DNA of 54,268 nt from Pseudomonas sp. Irchel s3f7 (GTDB taxonomy: Bacteria; Pseudomonadota; Gammaproteobacteria; Pseudomonadales; Pseudomonadaceae). The notes below the pieces were generated by a model. That model was not told the DNA's origin and made no database searches. It saw only the letters and a list, made by a program, of their open reading frames with translations. Every line of letters begins with the position of its first letter. Positions within the stretch are counted from its first letter, which is position 1. Where the stretch lies: positions 1 through 54,268 of the forward strand of contig NZ_FYDO01000039.1 in assembly GCF_900187615.1 (NCBI RefSeq). Direction: 5' to 3'. Of the stretch, positions 7,448 to 16,474 are shown in pieces. The position numbers were made by a program, and so were the translations under genes.

Positions 7448-9736
7448 ATGTTCAACCCCACAGCGTTGCCAAAAAGATCCCCCCTTGCCCGGCTCGCCCT
7501 GGCCATCTCCCTGAGCGCACTCGGCCTGCCTTTTTGGGCGAGCAATGCCCAGGCCCATGGCGGCCATGCCGAAATGGTGCCACTGCAAGCAGGGCTTGAG
7601 GAGTTTGGCGCCACGGTGAAGTGGGACGACTATGCCAACCTGTTCACCATCGCCAAGGACGGGGTCTACCTCAAGGTCAAGCCGAACAGCAAAGTGGCCA
7701 TGCTCAACGGCAAGCGCATGGAGCTGACGGTACCGGTGGTGTTCAAGGACAAGACGGCCTTCATGTCCAAGGACTTCATCAATCAGGTGTTCCAGTCCGG
7801 CCTGGACACGACCTTTGTCGTCGAGACCCGCCCCAACCCGCTCAATCCTCTGAGCGCAGCCGAAATCACGGCGGCGGTGGACATCGTCAAGCAATCGGAA
7901 AACTACAAACCCGGTTTCCGCTTCACCGAAATCTCGGTCAAGACGCCGCCGAAGGATCAGGTGTGGAATTTCGTCTACACCGGGCAAAACGTCACGCAGC
8001 CGCGCCAGGCCAATATTGTGGTGCTGGACGGCAAGCATGTGATCGAAGCGTTGGTGGATCTGGACAGCAAACAGCTCAAGTCCTGGAAGCCGATCGAAGG
8101 CGCCCACGGTATGGTGCTGCTCGACGATTTCGTCGCGGTGCAAACGGCCGTGGAAAACAGCCCCGAATACGCGCAGGCCCTGGCCAAGCGCGGCATCAAC
8201 GACGTGAAGAAAGTCGTGGCCACACCGCTGACCGTCGGCTATTTCGATGGCAAGGACGGCCTGGCGCAGGACAAGCGATTACTGAAAATCGTCAGCTACC
8301 TCAATGTCGATGACGGCAACTACTGGGCGCACCCGATCGAAGGCCTGGTGGCGATTGTTGATCTGGAACAGAAGAAGCTGATCAAGATCGAAGACGATGC
8401 GCTCATTCCGGTGCCGATGAAACCGACGCCGTATGACGGCCGCGGACGCAAGGGCGTGACGGTCAAGCCGCTGGAAATCACCGAGCCCGAAGGCAAGAAC
8501 TACACCATCACCGGCAACAGCATTCACTGGCAGAACTGGGATTTCCACGTCCGCCTCGATTCGCGGGTCGGCCCGATCCTGTCCACCGTCACTTATGACG
8601 ACAAGGGCAAGAAGCGCAAAATCATGTACGAAGGCTCGCTGGGCGGCATGATCGTGCCTTACGGCGACCCGGATGTCGGCTGGTACTTCAAGGCGTACCT
8701 CGACTCCGGCGACTACGGCATGGGCACGCTGACCTCGCCGATTGCCCGTGGCAAAGACGCCCCGGAAAACGCCGTGCTGCTGGACGCCACCATCGCCGAC
8801 TACACTGGCGCCCCAACCTCGATCCCGCGCGCCATGGCGGTGTTCGAGCGCTACGCCGGCCCGGAATACAAGCACCAGGAAATGGGCCAACCCAACCTCA
8901 GTACCGAACGCCGTGAACTGGTAGTGCGCTGGATCAGCACCGTCGGCAACTACGACTACATCTTCGACTGGGTCTTCCAGCAGAACGGCACCATCGGCAT
9001 CGATGCCGGCGCCACCGGCATCGAAGCGGTCAAGGGCGTGAAGTCCAAGACCATGCACGAAGACACCGCCAAGGAAGACACGCGCTACGGCACCTTGCTG
9101 GACCACAACATCGTCGGCACCACGCACCAGCACATCTATAACTTCCGCCTCGATATGGACGTGGACGGCGAGCAGAACTCACTGGTGGAAGTGAACCCGG
9201 TGGTGCTGCCCAACGACCGTGGCGGCCCGCGCACCAGCACCATGCAGACCGACACCAAAGTGGTCACCACCGAACAGCAAGCGGCGCAGAAATTCGACCC
9301 GTCGACCGTGCGCCTGCTGAGCAACCCCGGCAAGGAAAACAAGGTCGGCAACACCGTTTCCTATCAACTGATTCCGTATGCCGGCGGTACGCATCCGGTG
9401 GCCAAGGGCGCCAACTTCGGCAAGGACGAGTGGCTCTACCATCGCCTGAATTTCATGGACAAGCAGTTGTGGGTGACGCAGTACAACCCGGAGGAAAAGT
9501 ACCCGGAAGGCAAGTACCCGAACCGCTCGGACAAAGACTCGGGGCTGGGGCAGTTCACTCAGGATAACCAGTCCATCGAGAACACCGACGACGTGGTCTG
9601 GCTGACCACCGGCACCACCCACATCGCCCGGGCCGAGGAATGGCCGATCATGCCGACGGAGTGGGTGCATGTGCTGTTGAAGCCGTGGAACTTCTTCGAT
9701 GAAACGCCGACCTTGAACCTCAACGCACCGAAGTAG
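7448..9736 (+). CDS. tynA: Copper-containing primary amine oxidase (tyramine/2-phenylethylamine oxidase)
   Basis: A 762-residue periplasmic amine oxidase with an N-terminal signal peptide (about residues 1-36, ending near ASNAQA). It oxidises 2-phenylethylamine or tyramine to the aryl-acetaldehyde with release of ammonia and H2O2. Tyr502 in GNYDYIF is the precursor of the topaquinone cofactor, and His560, His562 and His725 are the copper ligands. Their spacing (58 and 165 residues) equals that in E. coli TynA. The E. coli-like N-terminal extra domain is present. It sits next to a FeaR-like activator and the paa genes, which degrade the phenylacetate made from its product. Confidence 0.95.
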   Translation: MFNPTALPKRSPLARLALAISLSALGLPFWASNAQAHGGHAEMVPLQAGLEEFGATVKWDDYANLFTIAKDGVYLKVKPNSKVAMLNGKRMELTVPVVFKDKTAFMSKDFINQVFQSGLDTTFVVETRPNPLNPLSAAEITAAVDIVKQSENYKPGFRFTEISVKTPPKDQVWNFVYTGQNVTQPRQANIVVLDGKHVIEALVDLDSKQLKSWKPIEGAHGMVLLDDFVAVQTAVENSPEYAQALAKRGINDVKKVVATPLTVGYFDGKDGLAQDKRLLKIVSYLNVDDGNYWAHPIEGLVAIVDLEQKKLIKIEDDALIPVPMKPTPYDGRGRKGVTVKPLEITEPEGKNYTITGNSIHWQNWDFHVRLDSRVGPILSTVTYDDKGKKRKIMYEGSLGGMIVPYGDPDVGWYFKAYLDSGDYGMGTLTSPIARGKDAPENAVLLDATIADYTGAPTSIPRAMAVFERYAGPEYKHQEMGQPNLSTERRELVVRWISTVGNYDYIFDWVFQQNGTIGIDAGATGIEAVKGVKSKTMHEDTAKEDTRYGTLLDHNIVGTTHQHIYNFRLDMDVDGEQNSLVEVNPVVLPNDRGGPRTSTMQTDTKVVTTEQQAAQKFDPSTVRLLSNPGKENKVGNTVSYQLIPYAGGTHPVAKGANFGKDEWLYHRLNFMDKQLWVTQYNPEEKYPEGKYPNRSDKDSGLGQFTQDNQSIENTDDVVWLTTGTTHIARAEEWPIMPTEWVHVLLKPWNFFDETPTLNLNAPK

Positions 9737-9751
9737 ACACGCAGTAACCCC

Positions 9752-9835
9752 TGTAGGAGCTGGCTTGCCAGCGATGGCGTCCGAAAGTTCGACGTACGAC
9801 TCAAGACCGCCATCGCCGGCAAGCCGGCTCCTACA
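9752..9835. repeat. REP doublet between tynA and feaR
   Basis: Inverted arms TGTAGGAGCTGGCTTGCC and GGCAAGCCGGCTCCTACA in the gap between the convergent tynA and feaR genes. Confidence 0.8.
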
Positions 9836-9862
9836 GGATCAGGTGGTGTTCATGCACAACAA

Positions 9863-10777
9863 TCACGCGTGCTGCTTGCGATACTCCCCCGGCGCAATGC
9901 CGAAGCGCGTTTTGAACGCCGTCGAAAAATAGCTCGAATCAGAAAAACCCCACGAATAACCCAGCACCGACAACTTCTGCTCCTTGCCCGAACGCCGCAG
10001 GGATTCGGCGCACAAATCCAGGCGACGGTTCTTGATGTAACGCGCCACCACCAACCCCTTCTTGGCAAACATCCGGTACAGGCCACGGGTCGACATGCCG
10101 ACTTCCCGTGCCAGCCATTCCGGGCACAGTTCTTCGGAGCGAATGTTCGCGTCGATAAAGCTCAAGGTCTTGCGGAAAATGCGCTCATGCGGATCGGTGC
10201 AGTCGTCGCTCTGGCTGATCGCCGGGCGCAACAGACTGACAATCGCCTCCAGCGTCGCTTCACTTTCCTCCCGGGTCAGGTGTTGTTGACGGCTGGCATC
10301 CAGGATCAACCGGTGTGACAACATCGCGATGGGGGATGACGCGGCGATCCGGTGACCGCATTTGATCTGATTGAAGCGCAGGGTTTGCTCGACCACTTGA
10401 TGCGGCAGGATCAACGACAGCTGCCGGGAATTTTCGCCGTAGGTGAAATCGCTGGGCCGTGCGGCATCGATCAGCGTGATGTCGCCGGGTGACAGCAACA
10501 CCTTGTCGTCGCCCTGGGCCATGCCCGCCGAACCTTCGAGCTGGAACACCGCGAAGTACTTGCCGCCCTCACCCGCCGCGACCTCTTGGGGCGTTCGAAA
10601 CAGGCGGGCCTGGCATACGTCGACAAAACTGAGCTTGAGCGCATCGCTCTGGTATTCACGGATACGACCGGCAAACTCGTTGCCCAGGGGTTGTGCGTTG
10701 AAGGCGCCACAGATCTGGTTGATCTGATGGATCCACAGGTCGAACCCATCATGGCGCTGTGCAGTTGTAGAAATCAT
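9863..10777 (-). CDS. feaR: AraC-family activator, FeaR-like
   Basis: A 304-residue AraC/XylS-family regulator. The N-terminal AraC-binding-like domain, beginning with FDLWIHQINQICGAF, resembles FeaR, and the C-terminal double helix-turn-helix ends in GYSWGFSDSSYFSTAFKTRF. FeaR activates tynA and the phenylacetaldehyde dehydrogenase gene feaB in response to aromatic amines or aldehydes. The ATG at 10777 is favoured over an in-frame GTG at 10789 because GTGAGG lies 6 bp before it. It is convergent with tynA. feaB is not in the window. Confidence 0.82.
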   Translation of the reverse strand: MISTTAQRHDGFDLWIHQINQICGAFNAQPLGNEFAGRIREYQSDALKLSFVDVCQARLFRTPQEVAAGEGGKYFAVFQLEGSAGMAQGDDKVLLSPGDITLIDAARPSDFTYGENSRQLSLILPHQVVEQTLRFNQIKCGHRIAASSPIAMLSHRLILDASRQQHLTREESEATLEAIVSLLRPAISQSDDCTDPHERIFRKTLSFIDANIRSEELCPEWLAREVGMSTRGLYRMFAKKGLVVARYIKNRRLDLCAESLRRSGKEQKLSVLGYSWGFSDSSYFSTAFKTRFGIAPGEYRKQHA

Positions 10778-10879
10778 GTCAGGCCTCACGCAGGCTTATT
10801 TTTATTGTCTACGTCAATCCACACGACATCGGGATGCTTCAAGTCTCCTGAACCGCACCACTCCCGGAACAATGACGTG

Positions 10880-11803
10880 TTACTTCAGTCCGCCGAAACG
10901 TCGATAGAAGCTTTCACCGACATCCGGCAACGGGCCGTCGGCCGTTTCCAGTGCGCTGTTGAGCCACTCTTCGGCCTTGGCGTAAATCAAACGATAAATG
11001 TTGCGGCACAACTGTCGGGCGGCGCGGCCTTCCCAATCGCCGGGCAACAACTCGTCCGGCAGTTGCGGGTCGCGCAGCAGCAGCTTGCGGTATTCGTGAA
11101 TCAGCAGGATCCGCGCCAGGAAGCAATCGGCCGGTTGCAGGTTTTCCTGCTCGCGAAGTGCTTGCCACAGTGGGCGGAACAGCTGGATGAACTCGCTGTA
11201 ATGGGTCGCCAGCTCTTCGATGTTCCAGCTCTCGCGCACTTGCAGGCGTAGCGCCTTGGAGGCCAACACGTCCTGGGCGGTGGTTTCGAAAACGATGGTG
11301 TCTTCCTGGGCGCCGAGGTCGAGCAGCGTCGCGTTGACGTCGGAACGGTCGCTACGCGGACAGGCCAGCACCATCGGCGAAATCGCGCCGAAGCCTTGCC
11401 ATTCCAATTCTTCGCGCACTTGCTTGCGCTTGTCCTGGGTCAGTTGCGACAACATCACCAGACACCACGAGCCATCCCATGCCGGCATCGTGGTGCTGTA
11501 GACCCGCTTGAAGGCCTTGTCGAAACGGCGGCGTCCGGCACCGGTCAGGCTGTAGTAGCTACGACGACCGACTTTTTCGGCGGTCAGCCAGCCTTCCTTG
11601 GTCAGGCGGAAAATCGAAGTGCGGATCAGCCGTTCGTTGATGCCGATCGGTTCGAGCAACTGAATCAGACTGCCCAGCCAGACAGTGCCGCCATGGGGTT
11701 CGATGGCATCCCCGTACAACGTGATGATCAAGGAGCTGGCGCGGATCGGCGTCTGCTCCTGGAAGCGGGTAATCAGATGGTTCAAGGGCGTCAGGGACGA
11801 CAT
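10880..11803 (-). CDS. paaX: Phenylacetate-responsive transcriptional repressor
   Basis: A 307-residue PaaX-family repressor, which binds paa promoters and is released by phenylacetyl-CoA. A GntR-like winged helix is at about residues 25-95 (with LIRTSIFRLTKEGWLTAEKVGRRSYYSLT), followed by the PaaX central and C-terminal domains. The ATG at 11803 is chosen; an upstream in-frame TTG is less likely. It lies downstream of paaY on the same strand with a REP pair between them. Candidate target boxes occur upstream of paaY, paaF and paaA. Confidence 0.93.
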   Translation of the reverse strand: MSSLTPLNHLITRFQEQTPIRASSLIITLYGDAIEPHGGTVWLGSLIQLLEPIGINERLIRTSIFRLTKEGWLTAEKVGRRSYYSLTGAGRRRFDKAFKRVYSTTMPAWDGSWCLVMLSQLTQDKRKQVREELEWQGFGAISPMVLACPRSDRSDVNATLLDLGAQEDTIVFETTAQDVLASKALRLQVRESWNIEELATHYSEFIQLFRPLWQALREQENLQPADCFLARILLIHEYRKLLLRDPQLPDELLPGDWEGRAARQLCRNIYRLIYAKAEEWLNSALETADGPLPDVGESFYRRFGGLK

Positions 11804-11865
11804 GGGCGTTCCGTGCAAAAAAAGAAAAGGAATATACCGAAAGCTATGGGGTTAAGCCCAATCCC

Positions 11866-11950
11866 TTGTGGGAGCCAGCCTGCTGGCGATGGTGTGTCAG
11901 TCGACACCAAGGTAGCTGACACCGCTTCGCCAGCAAGCCGGCTCCTACAG
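11866..11950. repeat. REP doublet between paaY and paaX
   Basis: Inverted arms TTGTGGGAGCCAGCCTGCTG and CAGCAAGCCGGCTCCTACAG lie between two minus-strand genes and may uncouple their mRNA levels. Confidence 0.8.
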
Positions 11951-11961
11951 GGGGTCGGTGT

Positions 11962-12558
11962 TCATGCGTTGCTGCCTTTTGGGCGTAACCCGCTGTCACT
12001 AATACGCGGGCGATCCGGCTCCGGTTCGCTCAGCGGTTCGCAGACCTGCATCTGCGTCAGGCAACGCTGGGCCAGTTGCTGATACTCCCGGGTGCCGGCC
12101 ATCTTCCAGGCCACTTCCTGATCGCTGAGGGTGCGCTTGACGCTGGCCGGGGCGCCCATGACCAGCGACTGCTCCGGGCATTCGAACCCGGCCTTGACGA
12201 ACGCTGCCGCCGAAACGAATGAACGCGGCCCGATGCGGGCGTTGTCCATCACCACCGCATTCATGCCCACCAGCGCGTCGGCACCGATCCGGCAACCGTG
12301 CAACACCGCGCCGTGGCCGATGTGGCCGTTGCGTTCGACCACCGTGTCGCTGTCGGGGAAACCGTGCATCACGCAGGTGTCCTGCAAGTTGGCGCCCTCT
12401 TCCAGCACGATTCGCCCGAAGTCCCCGCGCAGGCTGGCCAGCGGACCGACATAGCAATGCGGGCCGATGATCACGTCACCGATCAATACGGCGGACGGGT
12501 GCACATAAGCGCTCGGATCAACCACCGGAGTCAGGCCATCAAGGCTGTAGCAGGTCAT
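11962..12558 (-). CDS. paaY: PaaY hexapeptide-repeat thioesterase
   Basis: A 198-residue left-handed beta-helix protein of the gamma-carbonic-anhydrase-like family, with about six hexapeptide turns (residues 10-140: GDVIIGPHCYVGP, GHIGHGAVLHGCRIGADALVGM). The three metal-binding histidines of the family appear in VMHGF, GHIGHG and LHGC. In E. coli PaaY hydrolyses CoA thioesters formed by stalled phenylacetate intermediates. ATG 12558 has AAGGA 7 bp upstream. It is transcribed divergently from paaF, with paaX downstream. Confidence 0.9.
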   Translation of the reverse strand: MTCYSLDGLTPVVDPSAYVHPSAVLIGDVIIGPHCYVGPLASLRGDFGRIVLEEGANLQDTCVMHGFPDSDTVVERNGHIGHGAVLHGCRIGADALVGMNAVVMDNARIGPRSFVSAAAFVKAGFECPEQSLVMGAPASVKRTLSDQEVAWKMAGTREYQQLAQRCLTQMQVCEPLSEPEPDRPRISDSGLRPKGSNA

Positions 12559-12906
12559 GGAGACTTCCTTCACAAAGCGATGCGAATAATGACTCATTTT
12601 GTATCACATCACTTTTAACAGCACAAAGACTAAAAACCGTATCACTTGAAATACACCTTTCCGACGAATGCCATGACGTCTCTAAAATCGCCACAAAACC
12701 CAATGTTTTCTGGAATATTCCTGCTGCCAGCATCCCTTTACAAGGAAGATGAAAAACCAAAAACCACACCATTAGGACACATTAAATCTATTTTCGTATT
12801 GCATTTACGTATCACGTTATAGCTATACTTGGGCAAAACCGGCCCCCGCGGCCGATCCAATAACAAGCCGGCACCACGCCGAGCGTGCACCGCGAGAGCA
12901 TCCGCC
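12559..12906. promoter_or_regulatory. Divergent paaY/paaF control region with repeated GTATCAC boxes
   Basis: An AT-rich 348-bp spacer. GTATCAC occurs at 12601-12607 and within CGTATCAC at 12638-12645 and 12808-12815, with a related CGTATTGC at 12795-12802. The 12638 box extends into GTAT-N8-ATAC dyad symmetry. A TATACT -10-like hexamer lies at 12824-12829, with TTGCAT at 12799-12804 as a poorly spaced -35. The same box overlaps the paaA promoter, so PaaX is the likely binder (inference). Confidence 0.55.
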
Positions 12907-13680
12907 ATGCCTCTGACCCTTGCCGTCGAATTGATCGAGCCTGGCGTCCGCCTGATTACCCTGCAGCGCCCGCAAGCCCTGAACGCCTTGACCACCGAGT
13001 TGCTGGGCGAACTGGCCGCTGAACTGAATATCGCGCAAGCCGACCCCGACACCCGCGCTGTGGTCCTCACCGGCAGTCGCAAGGCCTTCGCCGCCGGCGC
13101 CGACATCAAGGAAATGGCCGAACGCAACCTGGTCGGCATCCTCGACGACCCGCGCCAGGTTTCGTGGCAAACCATTACCTGCTTTAGCAAACCGCTGATC
13201 GCCGCCGTCAACGGCTTCGCCCTCGGCGGTGGCTGCGAACTGGCGATGCACGCCGACATCATCATTGCCGGTGAAGACGCCCGCTTCGGCCAGCCGGAAA
13301 TCAATCTCGGGATCATGCCCGGCGCCGGTGGCACGCAACGCCTGCTGCGCGCCGTTGGCAAATCCATGGCCATGCAAATGGTGCTGACCGGCGAGGCGAT
13401 CGACGCCCGCCAGGCCCAGCGCGCCGGCCTGGTCAGCGAAGTCACCCAGCCGGAATTCACCGTCGAACGCGCCCTGCACATCGCCCGCAACATTGCGGCC
13501 AAGGCACCGCTGGCCGTGCGCCTGGCCAAGGAAGCGCTGCTCAAGGCCATGGACACCGACCTGGCCAGCGGCCTGCGTTTCGAACGCCATGCCTTCACCG
13601 TGCTGGCGGGCACCCGTGACCGCGACGAAGGCATCGCTGCCTTTCAGGAAAAGCGCACGCCGACCTTCACCGGCCAGTAA
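12907..13680 (+). CDS. paaF: 2,3-dehydroadipyl-CoA hydratase
   Basis: A crotonase-fold enoyl-CoA hydratase of 257 residues that hydrates 2,3-didehydroadipyl-CoA to 3-hydroxyadipyl-CoA. Both catalytic glutamates of true hydratases are present, Glu111 in GGCELAMHADI and Glu131 in FGQPEINLGIMPG, and the oxyanion-hole loop is FAAGADIKEM. The start is set at ATG 12907, matching the family N-terminus; the frame remains open upstream without family similarity. It is the first gene of paaFGHIJK. Confidence 0.93.
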   Translation: MPLTLAVELIEPGVRLITLQRPQALNALTTELLGELAAELNIAQADPDTRAVVLTGSRKAFAAGADIKEMAERNLVGILDDPRQVSWQTITCFSKPLIAAVNGFALGGGCELAMHADIIIAGEDARFGQPEINLGIMPGAGGTQRLLRAVGKSMAMQMVLTGEAIDARQAQRAGLVSEVTQPEFTVERALHIARNIAAKAPLAVRLAKEALLKAMDTDLASGLRFERHAFTVLAGTRDRDEGIAAFQEKRTPTFTGQ

Positions 13681-13719
13681 TCCCAGAACTCGAACGACCG
13701 CCAAGAGAGCGCCAAGACC

Positions 13720-14511
13720 ATGAATTTCGAACACATCCTGTTTTCCATCGACGCCGGCGTCGCGCTGCTCAGCCTCAATCGGCCGGACCAGCTCAACAGC
13801 TTCAACACCCAGATGCATGGCGAAGTGAAGGAAGCACTCAAGCAAGTTCGGCAAAACCCGGACGTGCGCGTGCTGCTGCTGACAGGCGAAGGCCGCGGTT
13901 TCTGCGCCGGGCAGGACCTGAGCGACCGCAATGTCGCGCCAGGCAGCGCTGTGCCGGACCTGGGCGAGTCCATCGAAAAGTTCTACAACCCGCTAATCCG
14001 CCAGTTGCGCGACCTGCCTATGCCGGTGATTTGCGCGGTCAACGGCGTCGCCGCTGGCGCCGGCGCCAACATTCCGCTGGCTTGCGACCTGGTGCTGGCG
14101 GCGCGTTCGGCGAGTTTCATTCAGGCATTTTGCAAGATCGGCCTGATCCCTGACTCCGGTGGCACCTGGACCCTGCCGCGCCTTGTCGGCATGGCCCGCG
14201 CCAAGGCTTTGACCCTGCTGGGTAATCGCCTGAGCGCCGAACAAGCCGAGCAATGGGGCTTGATCTACCAGTGCGTGGACGACGCCGATTTACGCGACGA
14301 AGCGCTGAAACTGGCCCGCCATCTGGCGACCCAACCGACCTACGGCCTGGCACTGATCAAACGCAGCCTCAACGCCAGCATGAGCAACAGTTTCGACGAA
14401 CAGCTGGAACTGGAAAAAGACCTGCAACGCCTGGCCGGGCGCAGCGAGGACTACCGCGAAGGCGTCGGCGCATTCATGGAAAAACGCACCCCAAGCTTCA
14501 AGGGACGCTGA
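13720..14511 (+). CDS. paaG: 1,2-epoxyphenylacetyl-CoA isomerase
   Basis: A crotonase-family enzyme of 263 residues that converts ring-1,2-epoxyphenylacetyl-CoA to oxepin-CoA and also isomerises later dehydro intermediates. The catalytic Asp145 in GLIPDSGGTW replaces the hydratase glutamate, and ANIPLACDL takes the place of the first hydratase Glu region, as expected for PaaG. It lies 39 bp after paaF and ends 3 bp before paaH. Confidence 0.93.
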   Translation: MNFEHILFSIDAGVALLSLNRPDQLNSFNTQMHGEVKEALKQVRQNPDVRVLLLTGEGRGFCAGQDLSDRNVAPGSAVPDLGESIEKFYNPLIRQLRDLPMPVICAVNGVAAGAGANIPLACDLVLAARSASFIQAFCKIGLIPDSGGTWTLPRLVGMARAKALTLLGNRLSAEQAEQWGLIYQCVDDADLRDEALKLARHLATQPTYGLALIKRSLNASMSNSFDEQLELEKDLQRLAGRSEDYREGVGAFMEKRTPSFKGR

Positions 14512-14514
14512 GTC

Positions 14515-16032
14515 ATGACCGCACTGAACACCAACGCACGCATCGCCGTGATCGGCGCCGGGGCCATGGGTGCCGGTATCGCCCAGGTCGCGGCCCAGGC
14601 CGGCCATCCGGTATTACTGCTGGACAATCGTCCCGGCGCTGCCGCTCAAGCGATTGAAGGTATCGATCGGCAACTGGGCAAGCGAGTCGAGAACGGCAAG
14701 CTGTCCGCCGAGTCGCGTAGCGCGACGATTGCCCGCCTGCAAGCGGCAGAAACCATCGAAACCCTGGCTGACTGCGATCTGATCATCGAAGCCATCGTCG
14801 AGAACCTTGAGGTCAAACGCGCCCTGTTCCGTCAACTCGAAGGTATTTGCGGCGAGCACTGCATCCTCGCGAGCAACACTTCGTCGCTGTCGATCACCAG
14901 CATCGCCGCGCAACTCGAACATCCAAATCGCCTGCTCGGCCTGCACTTTTTCAACCCGGCACCGGTCATGGCGCTGGTGGAAATCGTCTCCGGCCTGGCC
15001 AGCGATCCGAAACTCGCCGAATGCCTGTACGACACCGCCAAGGCCTGGGGCAAAAAACCGGTGCACACCCGCTCGACGCCGGGGTTTATCGTCAATCGCG
15101 TGGCCCGGCCGTTCTATGCCGAAAGCCTGCGCCTGTTGCAGGAAGGCGCCGCCGATTGCCCGACACTGGATGCCCTGATGCGCGAAGCCGGCGGCTTTGC
15201 CATGGGCGCGTTCGAGCTGACCGATCTGATCGGCCACGACGTCAACTACGCCGTGACCTGTTCGGTGTTCGACGCCTATTACCAGGACACCCGCTTCCTG
15301 CCGTCGCTGATCCAGAAAGAACTGGTGGACGGCGGACGCCTGGGACGCAAGAGCGGTCAGGGTTTCTACAGTTATGCCGAGGGTGCGGTGCGCCCACAGC
15401 CTGCCGAAATAAGCAGTGACGCGGCAATCCAGACCTGCGTGATCGAAGGTCATCTGGGCATCGCCCGGGGCCTGATTCCACGCATGCAGGAACACGGCAT
15501 CGAAATCATCCAGCGCGACGGCCAAGGATTGCTGCGCGTCGGCGATGCCGTACTGGCCCTGAGCGACGGGCGCATGGCCTGTCAGCGCGCCCAGGAAGAT
15601 GGATTGCGCAATCTGATTCTGCTGGATCTGGCGTCAGATTATGGACAAGCCAAACGCATCGCTATCAGCTACTCGGCCGGGATCGATCCGGTCGCGCTCG
15701 AACAAGGCGTTGCCCTGCTGCAACGGGCCGGCCTCAAGGTCAGCCTGCTCAGCGACAGCCCGGCACTCGCCGTCTTGCGCACCGTGGCGATGCTCGCCAA
15801 CGAAGCGGCCGACGCCCTGCTGCAAGGCGTGGCCTCGGCCGCCGACATCGATCTGGCCATGCGCGCCGGGGTCAATTATCCGCAAGGGCCGCTGGCCTGG
15901 GCCGATGCCATTGGCCTGTCGCACATTCTTCAAACGCTGGAAAACCTGCAAGCCAGTTATGGCGAAGAACGCTACCGGCCGTCGCTGCTGCTGCGCCGTC
16001 GCGTCGCCGAAGGGAGAAACCTCCATGACTAA
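14515..16032 (+). CDS. paaH: 3-hydroxyadipyl-CoA dehydrogenase
   Basis: A 505-residue NAD-dependent 3-hydroxyacyl-CoA dehydrogenase that makes 3-oxoadipyl-CoA. The Rossmann motif IAVIGAGAMGAGIAQ (residues 10-24) and the HFFNPAPVM loop with the catalytic His are followed by two tandem C-terminal dimerisation domains (about 185-285 and 410-500). That layout makes it longer than single-domain homologues, as usual for PaaH. It overlaps paaI by 8 bp, which indicates translational coupling. Confidence 0.93.
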   Translation: MTALNTNARIAVIGAGAMGAGIAQVAAQAGHPVLLLDNRPGAAAQAIEGIDRQLGKRVENGKLSAESRSATIARLQAAETIETLADCDLIIEAIVENLEVKRALFRQLEGICGEHCILASNTSSLSITSIAAQLEHPNRLLGLHFFNPAPVMALVEIVSGLASDPKLAECLYDTAKAWGKKPVHTRSTPGFIVNRVARPFYAESLRLLQEGAADCPTLDALMREAGGFAMGAFELTDLIGHDVNYAVTCSVFDAYYQDTRFLPSLIQKELVDGGRLGRKSGQGFYSYAEGAVRPQPAEISSDAAIQTCVIEGHLGIARGLIPRMQEHGIEIIQRDGQGLLRVGDAVLALSDGRMACQRAQEDGLRNLILLDLASDYGQAKRIAISYSAGIDPVALEQGVALLQRAGLKVSLLSDSPALAVLRTVAMLANEAADALLQGVASAADIDLAMRAGVNYPQGPLAWADAIGLSHILQTLENLQASYGEERYRPSLLLRRRVAEGRNLHD

Positions 16033-16474
16033 TCATGAAGCCATGACGTTGGCCAGCGAATGCGCCCAGGCTTTGCTCCAGCGTGACGCCGCCAGCCTGG
16101 GAATGGGCATGCGCCTGCTCTCGGCCGGCCCCGGTTGCTCCCGGGTCGGCATGACCGTGCGGGCCGACATGGTCCAGGGCCACGGCACGTGCCACGGCGG
16201 CTATCTGTTCGCGCTCGCCGACTCGGCGTTCGCCTTTGCCTGCAACAGCTACAACGAAGCCACCGTGGCCATCGGTTGCAGCATCGACTACATCGCCCCG
16301 GCGCGCCTGGGCGACACGCTGAACGCCGACTGCATCGAGCAGAGCCGTTCCGGTCGCACCGGCAACTATGACGTGCGCATCGAAAACCAGCAGGGTCAGT
16401 TGATCGCCCTGTTCCACGGCAAATCCTACAAAGTGCGCGGCCCGGTGCTGGCGCAGGAGACTCCCAATGAATGA
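16025..16474 (+). CDS. paaI: Hydroxyphenylacetyl-CoA thioesterase
   Basis: A 149-residue hotdog-fold thioesterase. The long helix segment HGGYLFALADSAFAFACN carries the active-site Asp, and the sheet SIDYIAPARLGDTL is typical. PaaI is thought to rescue CoA from dead-end hydroxyphenylacetyl-CoA. Its start overlaps the paaH end by 8 bp and its stop overlaps the start of paaJ by 8 bp. Confidence 0.9.
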   Translation: MTNHEAMTLASECAQALLQRDAASLGMGMRLLSAGPGCSRVGMTVRADMVQGHGTCHGGYLFALADSAFAFACNSYNEATVAIGCSIDYIAPARLGDTLNADCIEQSRSGRTGNYDVRIENQQGQLIALFHGKSYKVRGPVLAQETPNE

